DNA from: Streptomyces sp. RFCAC02
Lineage (GTDB): Bacteria; Actinomycetota; Actinomycetes; Streptomycetales; Streptomycetaceae
Assembly (NCBI RefSeq): GCF_004193175.1
Contig: NZ_SAUH01000001.1
Span: 5,985,501 to 6,049,500, forward strand
Direction: 5' to 3'
DNA: 64,000 bases
The translations under genes and the position numbers were made by a program. Below are positions 33,675 to 44,023 of this stretch, one piece after another (within the stretch, counting starts at the first letter, position 1; every line of letters begins with the position of its first letter). A model generated the notes under the pieces. The model saw only the letters and a program-made list of their open reading frames with translations. It did not search any database and was not told where the DNA came from.

Positions 33675-35039
33675 ATGCACCTGACATTAAAGGTGGCTGT
33701 TCGTATCCTCCGCGAGGTACGCGGACGGGCGGCCCGCCTGGGCGCCGCGTGTGTCGCGCTGTTCGTCGCGGCAGCCACGCTCACCGGCATCGGCTCCCCG
33801 GCCTCCGCGGCAACGGGTGTCGCGGTGGATGTTCCGTCGGCCGGTGGTGTGTATCGGTTGGTGGCTTCGCACAGTGGCAAGTGTGTGGATGTGCCGGGGG
33901 CGTCGGATTCGAGTGGCGAGTTGTTGCAGCAGTGGGGGTGTACGGATGACTCGCCGTGGCAGGAGTTTCGTCTGGTGTCGGTGGGGTCGGGCCGGTATCG
34001 GCTGGTGAATGTGAGCAGTGGTCTGTGTCTGGCGGTGCAGGGTGCTTCGACGGGGAGTGGTGCCGCTGTCGTCCAGGACTCGTGTTCGGCCAGCGCGCAC
34101 AAGCAGTGGCGCTTCGAGACCACCGGCGACAACGGCACGCGGACCTGGCCCGGTACACCCGACGGTTTCGCCTCGACCGGCGGCGGCACGACGGGTGGCG
34201 CCGGCGGTACGACGGTGACCGTCACCACCTACCAGGACCTCGTCCGGTACGCCACCGCGAGCGGCCCCTACGTGATCAGGGTCGCCGCGGCGATCACGGT
34301 CAGCCCCTATGGGCGCGAGATCCCCGTCACCTCGGACAAGACGATCGTGGGCGTCGGCACCGCGGGCGAGATCGTGGCCGGCGGCTTCTTCCTGGGCTCC
34401 GGCGTGCACAACGTGATCATCCGCAATCTCACCATCCGTGACACCCGGATGGCCGACGACGACCCCGACGACAAGGAATACGACTACGACGGCATCCAGA
34501 TGGACACGGCCGATCACATCTGGATCGACCACAACACCATCGAGCGGATGAACGACGGGCTCATCGACAGCCGGAAGGACACGACCTATCTCACGGTGTC
34601 GTGGAACATCCTCGGTGAGAACAACAAGACGTTCGGTATCGGCTGGACCGACAACGTCACCGCGCGGATGACCATCCACCACAACTGGATACGCGACACG
34701 AACCAGCGCAACCCCAGCATCGACAACGTCGCCCTGGCGCACCTCTACAACAACTACCTGGAGGACATCGACTCCTACGGCAATCTCTCGCGCGGTGCGT
34801 CCAGAACCGTGATCGAGAACAGCTACTTCGAGAACGTGAACAATCCCTACTACCCCGACACGTCCGCGGCGTCGCTCACCCAGAGCGGCAGCATCCTCGT
34901 GAACTGCACGGGCAAGCAGACGACGAACGGGACCACGTTCCGGCCGTCCGACTACTACTCCTACACTCTCGACCCCGCGAGTGAGGTGCCCGGCCTGCTC
35001 AGGACCTACGCGGGACCGCAGGCGAACATAGGAGTCTGA
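33675..35039 (+). CDS. secreted pectate lyase (PL1) with N-terminal ricin-type lectin domain
   Basis: A 454-residue exported protein. The signal peptide ends near residue 46 (TGIGSPASAAT). Residues about 55-147 form a ricin-type beta-trefoil unit (GGVYRLVASHSGKCVD, LLQQWGC, HKQWRFE). A Gly/Thr linker leads to a PL1 pectate lyase helix (about 175-454) with VHNVIIRNLTIRD, YDGIQMDTADHIWIDHNTI and TNQRNPSIDN, holding the catalytic Arg. It cleaves pectate by beta-elimination outside the cell. Codon 5 is TTA, the rare leucine codon read by bldA tRNA. The lectin part uses T- and G-ending codons unlike its neighbours. ATG 33675 follows AAAGGA; the longer frame from 33615 has no signal-like start. Confidence 0.92.
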   Translation: MHLTLKVAVRILREVRGRAARLGAACVALFVAAATLTGIGSPASAATGVAVDVPSAGGVYRLVASHSGKCVDVPGASDSSGELLQQWGCTDDSPWQEFRLVSVGSGRYRLVNVSSGLCLAVQGASTGSGAAVVQDSCSASAHKQWRFETTGDNGTRTWPGTPDGFASTGGGTTGGAGGTTVTVTTYQDLVRYATASGPYVIRVAAAITVSPYGREIPVTSDKTIVGVGTAGEIVAGGFFLGSGVHNVIIRNLTIRDTRMADDDPDDKEYDYDGIQMDTADHIWIDHNTIERMNDGLIDSRKDTTYLTVSWNILGENNKTFGIGWTDNVTARMTIHHNWIRDTNQRNPSIDNVALAHLYNNYLEDIDSYGNLSRGASRTVIENSYFENVNNPYYPDTSAASLTQSGSILVNCTGKQTTNGTTFRPSDYYSYTLDPASEVPGLLRTYAGPQANIGV

Positions 35040-35057
35040 CGCCGGCCCTGCCCTCTC

Positions 35058-35098
35058 CCGGCTGTGCCGCCCGCTGTCGCAGCGGGCGGCACAGCCGG
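35058..35098. terminator. bidirectional terminator between pectate lyase and catalase
   Basis: Nineteen-base arms (35058-35076 and 35080-35098) pair perfectly around a 3-base TCG loop, between two convergent genes. This is the strongest hairpin I found in the window. Confidence 0.9.
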
Positions 35099-35161
35099 TC
35101 ATCGGGGGCACGGTGCGCCGACTCGGACACGGCGCGATCCGCGCCCGGCCCCCGCCCCGCG

Positions 35162-36835
<1,674 letters not shown>

Positions 36836-36980
36836 AGGTGGCTCCTCAAGAGTGGTGCGGCCCCCCGCGGCCCTGTGTAACCCGCCCCGCCGCCCGGTGG
36901 CCGCCCGGCCGCGCCCCGATACGGCCACCCGAGGCCCCGCCGTCCACCGAAAGGCGCAGTACGGCGGCGGGCCGGCCTCG

Positions 36981-37625
36981 TCACAGGCCGCGCTCGATCG
37001 CGGCGACGAGGCGCTGTGCCACCTCCTCGTCCCGGCCGGCGGGGAGGCCCCGAAGCGGTCCGTCGATGAGGAGGGAGGCGAGACCGTGCACGGCGGACCA
37101 GACGAAGTACTCGGCGCCGGGGCGGCGTTCGGCGGGCAGGGTGCCGGCCGCCGCGAGGTCGTCCAGCACGGCCGTGAGATGTTCGAGCGCGGTGTTTCCG
37201 CTCTCACCGGCGGCCGGGGCGTGGTGTTCCTCGGGCATCCGGCTGGTGGCGAACGCGGTGCGGAACAGCCCCGGCTCGGTCCGCGCGAAGCCGATGTACC
37301 CGTGGCACAGCGCCCGGAGCCGGGCGCGCGCGGCATCGGCCGGAGGCTCGCCGGCGTCGCGCCGCTCATCGGCTGCCCGGTGCTCCAGTGCGGTGGCGAG
37401 CTCGGCCAGCGATCTTTGGGCCACCTCCCGCAGCAGCGCGCTCCGGTCGGCGAAATGGCGGTAGGCCGCGTTCGGTGACACACCCGCCCGCCGCGTCGCC
37501 TCCCGCAGCACGACGGCCTCGGGGCCGTCCGCGCGTGCGAGTTCGAGACCGGCCTCGATCAGGGCGTTCCGCAGGTCGCCGTGCCGGTAGGTGGTCCGCC
37601 TGGGGGTCCGCGGACGGGACGTCAT
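36981..37625 (-). CDS. TetR-family transcriptional regulator
   Basis: A 214-residue repressor. The N-terminal domain reads [52 protein letters not shown], a typical TetR helix-turn-helix. The C-terminal ligand domain (about 80-214) includes [18 protein letters not shown], common to the TetR_C_13/WHG type. It is divergent from the MacB/FtsX-type ABC exporter, and an inverted repeat at 37640-37658 lies just upstream of its own ATG. I infer it represses itself and the exporter until a toxic or signal molecule binds. Confidence 0.88.
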   Translation of the reverse strand: MTSRPRTPRRTTYRHGDLRNALIEAGLELARADGPEAVVLREATRRAGVSPNAAYRHFADRSALLREVAQRSLAELATALEHRAADERRDAGEPPADAARARLRALCHGYIGFARTEPGLFRTAFATSRMPEEHHAPAAGESGNTALEHLTAVLDDLAAAGTLPAERRPGAEYFVWSAVHGLASLLIDGPLRGLPAGRDEEVAQRLVAAIERGL

Positions 37626-37639
37626 CGCCGCTCCTGCAT

Positions 37640-37658
37640 ATGTGGACAGTGTTTACAT
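37640..37658. promoter_or_regulatory. TetR operator candidate between TetR and ABC exporter
   Basis: Pattern ATGT-GG-ACA-G-TGT-TT-ACAT (37640-37658) is an imperfect palindrome in which seven of nine paired positions match. It lies 15 bp upstream of the TetR ATG and about 100 bp from the ATPase gene. Confidence 0.6.
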
Positions 37659-37755
37659 GTGGTGTAGCGTACCCGGTGTCCGCCCCGGGGGCCGTCGGCG
37701 ACGGCTCCGCACGGGCCGGACTCCCACGATTCTCGACCTCTGCCCCGGGGGACCC

Positions 37756-38508
37756 ATGGACGCGGTACGCGACGCCGTACGCATCGAAGCGCTCACCAGG
37801 ACCTACGCCGTGCGCGGCGGCGCGGTCACCGCCCTGCGCGGTGTCGACCTGGCCTTCCGGACGGGTACGTTCACCGCTGTGATGGGACCCTCCGGCTCGG
37901 GCAAGTCGACGCTCCTCCAGTGCGCCGCGACCCTGGACCGTCCCACGTCCGGCCGCGTCGTACTGGCCGGGACCGACACCACCGGGCTGAGCGAGAGCGC
38001 GCTCACCGAGCTGCGCAGGGCCACCATCGGGTTCGTCTTCCAGTCGTTCAATCTGCTGCCCTCGCTCACCGCCGCCCAGAACGTCGCCCTCCCGCTGCGC
38101 CTCGCCGGGCGTGTCCCCGACCGGGACGGGATCCTGACGGCGCTCGGGCACGTCGGTCTCGCGGACCGCGCGGACACCCTGCCCGGCCGGCTGTCCGGCG
38201 GCCAGCAGCAGCGCGTGGCGATCGCCCGCGCCCTGGTCACCCGGCCCGCCGTGCTCTTCGCCGACGAACCCACCGGCTCCCTCGACCTGGAGACCGGCCG
38301 CGAGGTCATGACGATGCTGCGCGCCCTTGCCGACGGCGCGGACGGCGGCCCGCCGCCCACCGTCGTGATGGTGACGCACGATCCGAACGTCGCGGCGTAC
38401 GCGGACCGGGTCGTGTTCCTCGCGGACGGCCGCCCGGCCGGCGAGCTGGCCGCCCCCACCGCCGGTGACATCGCCGCCCGCATGACCGGTTCGGCGGCGG
38501 CCCGGTGA
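37756..38508 (+). CDS. ABC transporter ATP-binding protein (MacB/LolD type)
   Basis: A 250-residue ATPase. Walker A GPSGSGKST is near residue 46, the Q-loop is FVFQSFNLLPSLTAAQNVALPL, the signature LSGGQQQRVAIARAL, and Walker B AVLFADEPTGSLD, all typical of the LolD/MacB/FtsE class. It pairs with the FtsX-type permease, whose GTG overlaps its stop by 4 bp. Together they probably export an antibiotic, peptide or lipid and respond to the divergent TetR. ATG 37756 follows GGGGGA. Confidence 0.92.
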   Translation: MDAVRDAVRIEALTRTYAVRGGAVTALRGVDLAFRTGTFTAVMGPSGSGKSTLLQCAATLDRPTSGRVVLAGTDTTGLSESALTELRRATIGFVFQSFNLLPSLTAAQNVALPLRLAGRVPDRDGILTALGHVGLADRADTLPGRLSGGQQQRVAIARALVTRPAVLFADEPTGSLDLETGREVMTMLRALADGADGGPPPTVVMVTHDPNVAAYADRVVFLADGRPAGELAAPTAGDIAARMTGSAAAR

Positions 38509-40994
38509 TCGGGATCGCCCTGCAGACGCTGCGCAACCGGTGGGCCGCGTTCCTCGGCACCGCGGTCGCCCTGGTGCTCGGTGTCGCCCAGCTCGCCGCC
38601 ATGGGGCTCCTGCTGGCCGCGACGTTCCACCAGCCCGACCGGCCGCCCGAGCGCTTCGCCGGAGCCCCCGCCGTCGTCCTGCCGTCCGAACCCGGCTGGA
38701 ACCCGGCGCACCACGACCTCGGCGTCCGCTCCTGGCCGGCGGCCACCGGACTGTCCGGCGACCTCCTGCGGGATGTCGCCGCGACCGGCCCCACCACGGT
38801 GGACCGCACCTTCTACGCCCAGCTCCGGGGCGGCTCGCAGGACCAGGTCGGCCACCCCTGGCCGGTCGCCCGGTACGGCGGCTACGAGCTGACCGACGGC
38901 GGCCCGCCCGCGCGCGACGGCGAGATCGTGGTTCCCGAGGGACAGGCACGCACCGGCGACCGGGTGACCGTCATGACCGCGGCGGGGATCACCGACTACA
39001 CCGTCAGCGGCACGGTCGGCGCCGTGCCGTACGAGGACGCCGTCTTCTTCACCGGCGACGAGGCCGCACGCCTGTCCCCGCGCGTGGACGGCCTCGTCGC
39101 CGCCGGCCCCCGGGACCGGGTGCGCGACGCGGTCGCCGGCGGGGCCGCCGTGCTCACCGGCCAGGACCGGCACCGCGCCGACGGCAGCGCCGCCGGCGAC
39201 CGGGAGGCGCTCGACAACACGGTCACCCTCGTCCCGGTCATGGCGGCGGTCGTCGGCGTCACGGTCGTCTTCGTCGTGGCGTCGACCTTCGCGTTCGCCG
39301 TCGCGCAGCGCCGCCGGGAGATCGCCCTGCTGCGCGCGGTCGGCGCGACACCGCGACAGGTGCGGCGGCTGGTCCACGGCGAGGCGCTGCTCGTCGGGGC
39401 ACTCGCCTCGGCCACGGGCGCGGCCCTCGGCGTCCCCGGCGCCCGGGCCGTCGCCGCCCTGCTCACCGGCCTCGGCGTCTCGCCGGACTGGCTCACCGTC
39501 CGACCCTCATGGCACTGGACGGTCTGCGCACCGCTCGCCGGTGCCTGCCTCACCGGCGTGGCCGTGTCCCTCGCCGGCGCCGTCGCCGCCGCGCGGCGGG
39601 CCGGCCGGGTCCGCCCCGCCGAGGCCCTGCGCGAGGCCGCCGTCGACGACAGCCTCCCCCGGAGCCGGTGGATCGCCGGCATCGCGGCCGCCGTGTGCGC
39701 GATCGGCTGGACGGTACGGACGGCCGTCGTCGAACCCGCCGCCATCCTGTCGCCCACCGAGTACGTCCTCTCCCTCACCGTCCCCGTACTGGCGGCCGCG
39801 CTCCTCGCCCCCCTCGCCGTCGCGCCTCTCGCCCGGCTCCTCACCCGGCCCCTGCGCGGGCTGCGCTCGCCCACCGTCATGCTGGCCGCGGCGGCGGCCC
39901 TCACCGACCGCAGGCGTGTCGCCTCCACCGCGGCACCGGTGCTGCTCACGATCGGGCTCACGTTCTCGCTCGTCGCCGGCACCGACTCGCTCACGGCCGC
40001 CAGGGAGGCGGCCCTGCAGGGCCGGGTGACCGCGCCGTACGCCCTCGCGCCGGACGGCACACCCGGCATCAGCCCCGAGGTGGTCGAACGCGTGGCCGCC
40101 GTCGACGGGGTCGAGGTCACCGCGCCGCTGCCGACCACCATCTGGACCGACGACGAGGGACGCCGCGAGGAGAACGACGCCCTCGTCGTCGACCCCGCCG
40201 GCCTGCGCCGCACCATGGGCCTGGACATCGTCGCCGGGACCCTCGAAGGGCCCGAAGGCCCGGGCGACGACAGCATGGTCGTCCCCGCCTCCTGGCGCCT
40301 CACCGCGGGGACGACCGTCGAGGTGCGCATGGGGGACGGGCAGGTCGTGCCCCTGCGGATCGCCGCAACCTACCGCGCCCTCCGCGGGGAGGACGTGGCC
40401 TACCTCCCCCCGCGCTTCGCCGGCACCGCGCGGTACGCGCGCGACGGCCTCGTCCGGCGCGCCTACGTCTCCTTCGCCCCGGGCACGGACACGGCGCACG
40501 CCGCGGCGGCCGTCCGCGGCGTGCTCGGCGACACCGGTGCCCGGTTGCTGACGAGCGGCGGACTCGCCGCGTCGGACGGTGCGTACGCGCGTCACCTCAC
40601 CGACGTGCGGCAGCGTTCGACGGCGGCGCTCATCGCGCTCTTCTGCTGCGTGGCGATCGTCAACACCCTCCTCATGGCGACCGCGGGGAGACGCGGGGAT
40701 CTCGCCCTCCTGCGGCTGTCCGGCGCCACCCCGCGCCAGGCCTTCCGCTTCCTGGCCGCCGAGGCGGTGCTGGTGACGGCTGTCGGCTGCGTCCTGGCGC
40801 TGGCCGCGACGGCAGTGAACCTCGCCGCGCTCCAGGTCGCCCAGCAGCGGGTGTTCGGCACGACGGCCCTGGTCGTCCCCGGCGCCACGGTGGGCGCCGC
40901 CGTCCTGGCCGCCCTCGTCCTGACGGTGGCGGCGACCCTGCTGCCCGTCCGCCGGCAGCTCCGCTCCCCGGCGGCGCACCGCCCGGGCGCGTGA
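38505..40994 (+). CDS. FtsX-type ABC transporter permease with two FtsX domains
   Basis: An 829-residue permease. One membrane helix at the N-terminus precedes an extracellular region, then the first FtsX domain (about 240-380) with QRRREIALLRAVGATPRQVRRLVHGEALL. After further helices and a second extracellular part comes another FtsX domain (about 700-815) with GRRGDLALLRLSGATPRQAFRFLAAEAV. This duplicated form acts as a full permease with the MacB/LolD-type ATPase encoded just upstream. GTG 38505 overlaps the previous stop by 4 bp (GTGA). Confidence 0.9.
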   Translation: MIGIALQTLRNRWAAFLGTAVALVLGVAQLAAMGLLLAATFHQPDRPPERFAGAPAVVLPSEPGWNPAHHDLGVRSWPAATGLSGDLLRDVAATGPTTVDRTFYAQLRGGSQDQVGHPWPVARYGGYELTDGGPPARDGEIVVPEGQARTGDRVTVMTAAGITDYTVSGTVGAVPYEDAVFFTGDEAARLSPRVDGLVAAGPRDRVRDAVAGGAAVLTGQDRHRADGSAAGDREALDNTVTLVPVMAAVVGVTVVFVVASTFAFAVAQRRREIALLRAVGATPRQVRRLVHGEALLVGALASATGAALGVPGARAVAALLTGLGVSPDWLTVRPSWHWTVCAPLAGACLTGVAVSLAGAVAAARRAGRVRPAEALREAAVDDSLPRSRWIAGIAAAVCAIGWTVRTAVVEPAAILSPTEYVLSLTVPVLAAALLAPLAVAPLARLLTRPLRGLRSPTVMLAAAAALTDRRRVASTAAPVLLTIGLTFSLVAGTDSLTAAREAALQGRVTAPYALAPDGTPGISPEVVERVAAVDGVEVTAPLPTTIWTDDEGRREENDALVVDPAGLRRTMGLDIVAGTLEGPEGPGDDSMVVPASWRLTAGTTVEVRMGDGQVVPLRIAATYRALRGEDVAYLPPRFAGTARYARDGLVRRAYVSFAPGTDTAHAAAAVRGVLGDTGARLLTSGGLAASDGAYARHLTDVRQRSTAALIALFCCVAIVNTLLMATAGRRGDLALLRLSGATPRQAFRFLAAEAVLVTAVGCVLALAATAVNLAALQVAQQRVFGTTALVVPGATVGAAVLAALVLTVAATLLPVRRQLRSPAAHRPGA

Positions 40995-41001
40995 ACCGGT
41001 G

Positions 41002-41631
41002 TCAGGCCGGGTGCTCGGCGCCGGCGACGGCCCCGTCCGGCGCCGGCACGTCGAACCGCCAGCCCCGGGCGGCGAAGGCGGGGATGATCCGGTCCACGGC
41101 CGCCACGGTCTGGCTCCGGTCGCCGCCGCCGTCGTGCAGCACGACGACCGCGCCCGGGGTGAGCCCCTCCTCGAGGCGCCGCACCAGCTCCCCGGTGCCC
41201 GGCGGGTCCCAGTCGCCGATGGCGAGACGCCACCCGAGCGGGCGCATGCCGAGGCCGGCGGCGACCTCCGCGCTGCGCCCCCAGTGACCGAACGGCGCGC
41301 GGAACCACGGCACGCCGGCCCCGGGCGCCGCCTCGCGGATCGCCGCGTCCGCCTCCAGCAGATCCGCCCGCACCCGCTCGGGACTCCACGCCGACATGTC
41401 GTCGTGGTGCATGGAGTGGTTCCCGAGCTGGTGGCCCTCGCGCACGATCTCCCGCACGATCTCCGGGTGCGTCCGCACATGGTCGCCCCACAGGCAGAAC
41501 ACCGCCCGCGCGCCGTGTTCCCGCAGCACCCGCAGCAGGTCCGGGGTGTCCCGCGGGTTCGGTCCGTCGTCGAAGGTGAGGGCGATCGTACGGTCGTCCC
41601 CGGTCACGGTCGTGATCCCGTCGCTGGCCAC
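41002..41631 (-). CDS. polysaccharide deacetylase (NodB/CE4 domain)
   Basis: A 209-residue CE4 enzyme that removes N- or O-acetyl groups from glycans such as chitin or peptidoglycan. The NodB motifs are all present: ALTFDDGPNP (metal-binding Asp), GNHSMHHDD (His pair), WFRAPFGHWG and GWRLAIGDWDPP, and a final VVVLHDGGGDRSQT. There is no signal peptide, which is unusual for enzymes acting on cell-wall polymers, so it may act inside the cell or be exported by another route. The start is GTG 41631. It is convergent with the ABC permease gene (7-bp gap) and has no operon partner. Confidence 0.88.
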   Translation of the reverse strand: MASDGITTVTGDDRTIALTFDDGPNPRDTPDLLRVLREHGARAVFCLWGDHVRTHPEIVREIVREGHQLGNHSMHHDDMSAWSPERVRADLLEADAAIREAAPGAGVPWFRAPFGHWGRSAEVAAGLGMRPLGWRLAIGDWDPPGTGELVRRLEEGLTPGAVVVLHDGGGDRSQTVAAVDRIIPAFAARGWRFDVPAPDGAVAGAEHPA

Positions 41632-41745
41632 AGTGTCCCCTCATCGGTCCGGCAGGGAGGTGGCACGACTCTACGCGTCGCGCCGCAGCCGCCTCCCGCC
41701 CTCCGGACCGACGGGAAGACGGAACGGGGGGGCTCCGCGCGGCGG

Positions 41746-43083
41746 TCAGCCGGCGGCCGTGATCGAGTCCCCCAGCTCGCCGAGGAACGCGTCCGCCGCC
41801 TCGCGCGGCGACGACTCCCCGAACAGCACCTGCTGGTTGTAGCGCGTGAGAAGGATCTCGATGTCGCTGGCCCCGTTCGGCGTGATGGGGGGCGTGTCAC
41901 CGACCTCGTCACTCATCGCCTCCGTGAACGCGAGGGACTCCTCGCCGCTCTCGTCGAGCTGCCCTTCGAGCGCCGCGCGGAACGCCGGGTTGCCCGGCTC
42001 GCCCCGGTCCAGGCCGAAGAGCGGTGCGACACGGGTGTCGTTCGTCAGGAAGTCGATCAGTAGCGCGGCCTCCGCGGGATGCTCCGAGGTCGACGCCGCG
42101 GCCCAGTACATCGAGGGTTTGAGGTACTGGAAGCCCTCCGGGGCGTCGCTGTCGGCCGGCCAGGGCGCCAGGTCGTAGTCGAAGTCGGGCGCCGCCGACT
42201 GGTAGGCGGTGAACTGCCCGGCGGGTATGAACGCCATGGCCGTCTTCCCCGTCACGAGGTCGGTCTGGTCCAGCGGCAGCCCGCTGACCTCGCTCAGGTG
42301 CGCGACCGACGGCGCGGCTTCGCTCTCCACGAAGTCCAGCTCGCGCTGCCAGTAGGAGGCGAGCAGCTCCGGGGTCAGGGTCAGGTCGCCGTCCGCGTCG
42401 AACACCGAGCCGCCGTGCTGCCGCGCCCACACCGTGAGGCTGAACGAGTCGTAGCCGAACGGGCTCACGCCGTGCACCTCGCCGCCCGACGCCTCCGTCA
42501 GCTCGACCGAGGTCCGCTCGAAGTCGTCCCACGTCCAGGTCTCCGTGTCGGGGAGCTCGACGCCGTACTGCTCGAACAGGGAGGTGTTGATGATGATGCC
42601 GTTGGACGTGGCGCCCGTCGGGACGGCGTACAGGTCGTCGCCGACGCGCCCCGAGTCGAGGACGTTCGCGCCGAGCGCCGAGGTGTCGAGGATGTTGGTG
42701 ACGGTCGAGAGGTCGAGCAGAGCGCCGCGTTCGGCGTACGACGCGAGGTACAACTGGTCGAACTGGCTGACGTCGGGCATGTCGCCGGCCGCCGTCGTGG
42801 TCGCCATCCGGTCCCAGTAGCCGGTCCAGTCGGAGTACGTCGGCTCCACGTGGATGGTGGGGTGCTCCTGCTCGAACAGCTCGATCGCGGCGAGGGTCTG
42901 CTGCGTCCGCGCGTCGGCGCCCCACCAGTTCATCGTGATGGTCACGTCGTCGTCGGACAGCTCGGGGTTGACGACGGGGTCCGCCCCCACGCCGCAGGCG
43001 GCGAGCAGCAGTCCCGCGGCCGCGGCGACGCCCGCGCGCGTTCCCCGGCGCCGCGCCCGGCGCGGTGGCTGAACGTCGGACAT
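41746..43083 (-). CDS. CUT1 sugar ABC transporter solute-binding lipoprotein
   Basis: A 445-residue lipoprotein with the lipobox GLLLAACGVG near residue 30. The SBP_bac_1 fold starts DDDVTITMNWWGADARTQQTL and includes FEQEHPTIHVEPTYSDWTGYWDRM and a FGYDSFSLTVWARQHGG segment. It captures an oligosaccharide outside the membrane for the two permeases encoded upstream on the same strand. The ATG has an AGAGGAAAG site. As usual in Streptomyces CUT1 operons, no ATPase gene is present, so a shared ATPase of the MsiK type encoded elsewhere is inferred. The sugar is not evident. Confidence 0.92.
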   Translation of the reverse strand: MSDVQPPRRARRRGTRAGVAAAAGLLLAACGVGADPVVNPELSDDDVTITMNWWGADARTQQTLAAIELFEQEHPTIHVEPTYSDWTGYWDRMATTTAAGDMPDVSQFDQLYLASYAERGALLDLSTVTNILDTSALGANVLDSGRVGDDLYAVPTGATSNGIIINTSLFEQYGVELPDTETWTWDDFERTSVELTEASGGEVHGVSPFGYDSFSLTVWARQHGGSVFDADGDLTLTPELLASYWQRELDFVESEAAPSVAHLSEVSGLPLDQTDLVTGKTAMAFIPAGQFTAYQSAAPDFDYDLAPWPADSDAPEGFQYLKPSMYWAAASTSEHPAEAALLIDFLTNDTRVAPLFGLDRGEPGNPAFRAALEGQLDESGEESLAFTEAMSDEVGDTPPITPNGASDIEILLTRYNQQVLFGESSPREAADAFLGELGDSITAAG

Positions 43084-43126
43084 GTTCTTTCCTCTCTGGC
43101 CCTTCCCGCGGCCGGTCGCTCGGTGG

Positions 43127-44023
43127 TTACTTGCCGCCGGTGGTGGCGATGCCGCGCAGGAGGAACCGCTGCCCGAACAGGAACACCAGGAACACCGGGA
43201 CCAGCGAGACGACGCTCATCGCGAACATGGCGCCGAAGTCCGATGTCGACTGCGCGTCGATGAACGACCTGAGCGCCACGGGCACGGTGTAGAGGTCGGG
43301 CTTGGTCACGAAGATGAGCTGCGTGAAGAAGTCGTTCCACGTCCAGATGAACGTGAAGATCGTGGTGGTGGCCAGCGCCGGCACCATCAGCGGCAGCATG
43401 ATCTGGCCGTAGATCCGCGCGTGGCCGGCGCCGTCGATGCGCGCCGCCTCGTCCAGTTCCCTCGGGATGCCGCGGATGAACTGGACCATCAGGAAGATGA
43501 AGAACGCGTCCGTCGCGAGGAACTTCGGCACGATGAGCGGCAGGTACGTGTTGATCCAGTCGAGCTGGGCGTACACGACGTACTGCGGGATGATCAGCAC
43601 GTGGATCGGCAGCATGATCGTGACGAGCATCGCCATGAACGCCAGCCGCTTCATGCGGAACCGGAGCCGCGCGAACGCGTACGCCGCCATCGAGCACGAG
43701 ATCAGATTGCCGATCACCGAACCGAGCACGACGATCGCCGAGTTCAGCAGGTAGGTGCTGAACGGGTAGCTGAGCGCGTCCCATCCGGTGGGGTAGTGGT
43801 CGAGGTCGAACGTGTCGACGAAGAGCCCGGAGCTGGTGAAGATGTCGTCGTTCGGCCGCAGTGAACTCGTCACCATCCACAGCAGCGGGTACAGCATGAT
43901 CAGCGCGATGATGATCAGGCAGATGTGCTTGAGCACGGACGCGGTGCGGCGCCGGACGGCACGGGAGCGGGCGCGTGCGGGGGCGGATTCGCGCGGCGGG
44001 GTGGCGGTGAGGGCGTCAGTCAT
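43127..44023 (-). CDS. CUT1 sugar ABC transporter permease (MalG type)
   Basis: A 298-residue permease with about six membrane helices. The ATPase-contact loop is EAARIDGAGHARIYGQIMLPLMVPAL, and the N-terminal PLLWMVTSSLRPNDDI is typical of MalG-like subunits. The gene overlaps the preceding permease by 8 bp (ATGACTGA) and lies 43 bp before the binding-protein gene. It forms the sugar channel with the MalF-like subunit. Confidence 0.92.
   Translation of the reverse strand: MTDALTATPPRESAPARARSRAVRRRTASVLKHICLIIIALIMLYPLLWMVTSSLRPNDDIFTSSGLFVDTFDLDHYPTGWDALSYPFSTYLLNSAIVVLGSVIGNLISCSMAAYAFARLRFRMKRLAFMAMLVTIMLPIHVLIIPQYVVYAQLDWINTYLPLIVPKFLATDAFFIFLMVQFIRGIPRELDEAARIDGAGHARIYGQIMLPLMVPALATTTIFTFIWTWNDFFTQLIFVTKPDLYTVPVALRSFIDAQSTSDFGAMFAMSVVSLVPVFLVFLFGQRFLLRGIATTGGK

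Noticed and set aside
34680..34760. pectate lyase thought to be inactive because RxPxxR reads RNPSID
   Set aside because: The first Arg and Pro are kept, and as I recall the actinobacterial PL1 subgroup commonly has this form, so loss of activity is not supported.
36836..37483. possible N-terminal extension of catalase
   Set aside because: It runs through the TetR coding region in another frame, and GTG 36835 has a good ribosome site and normal catalase N-terminus.
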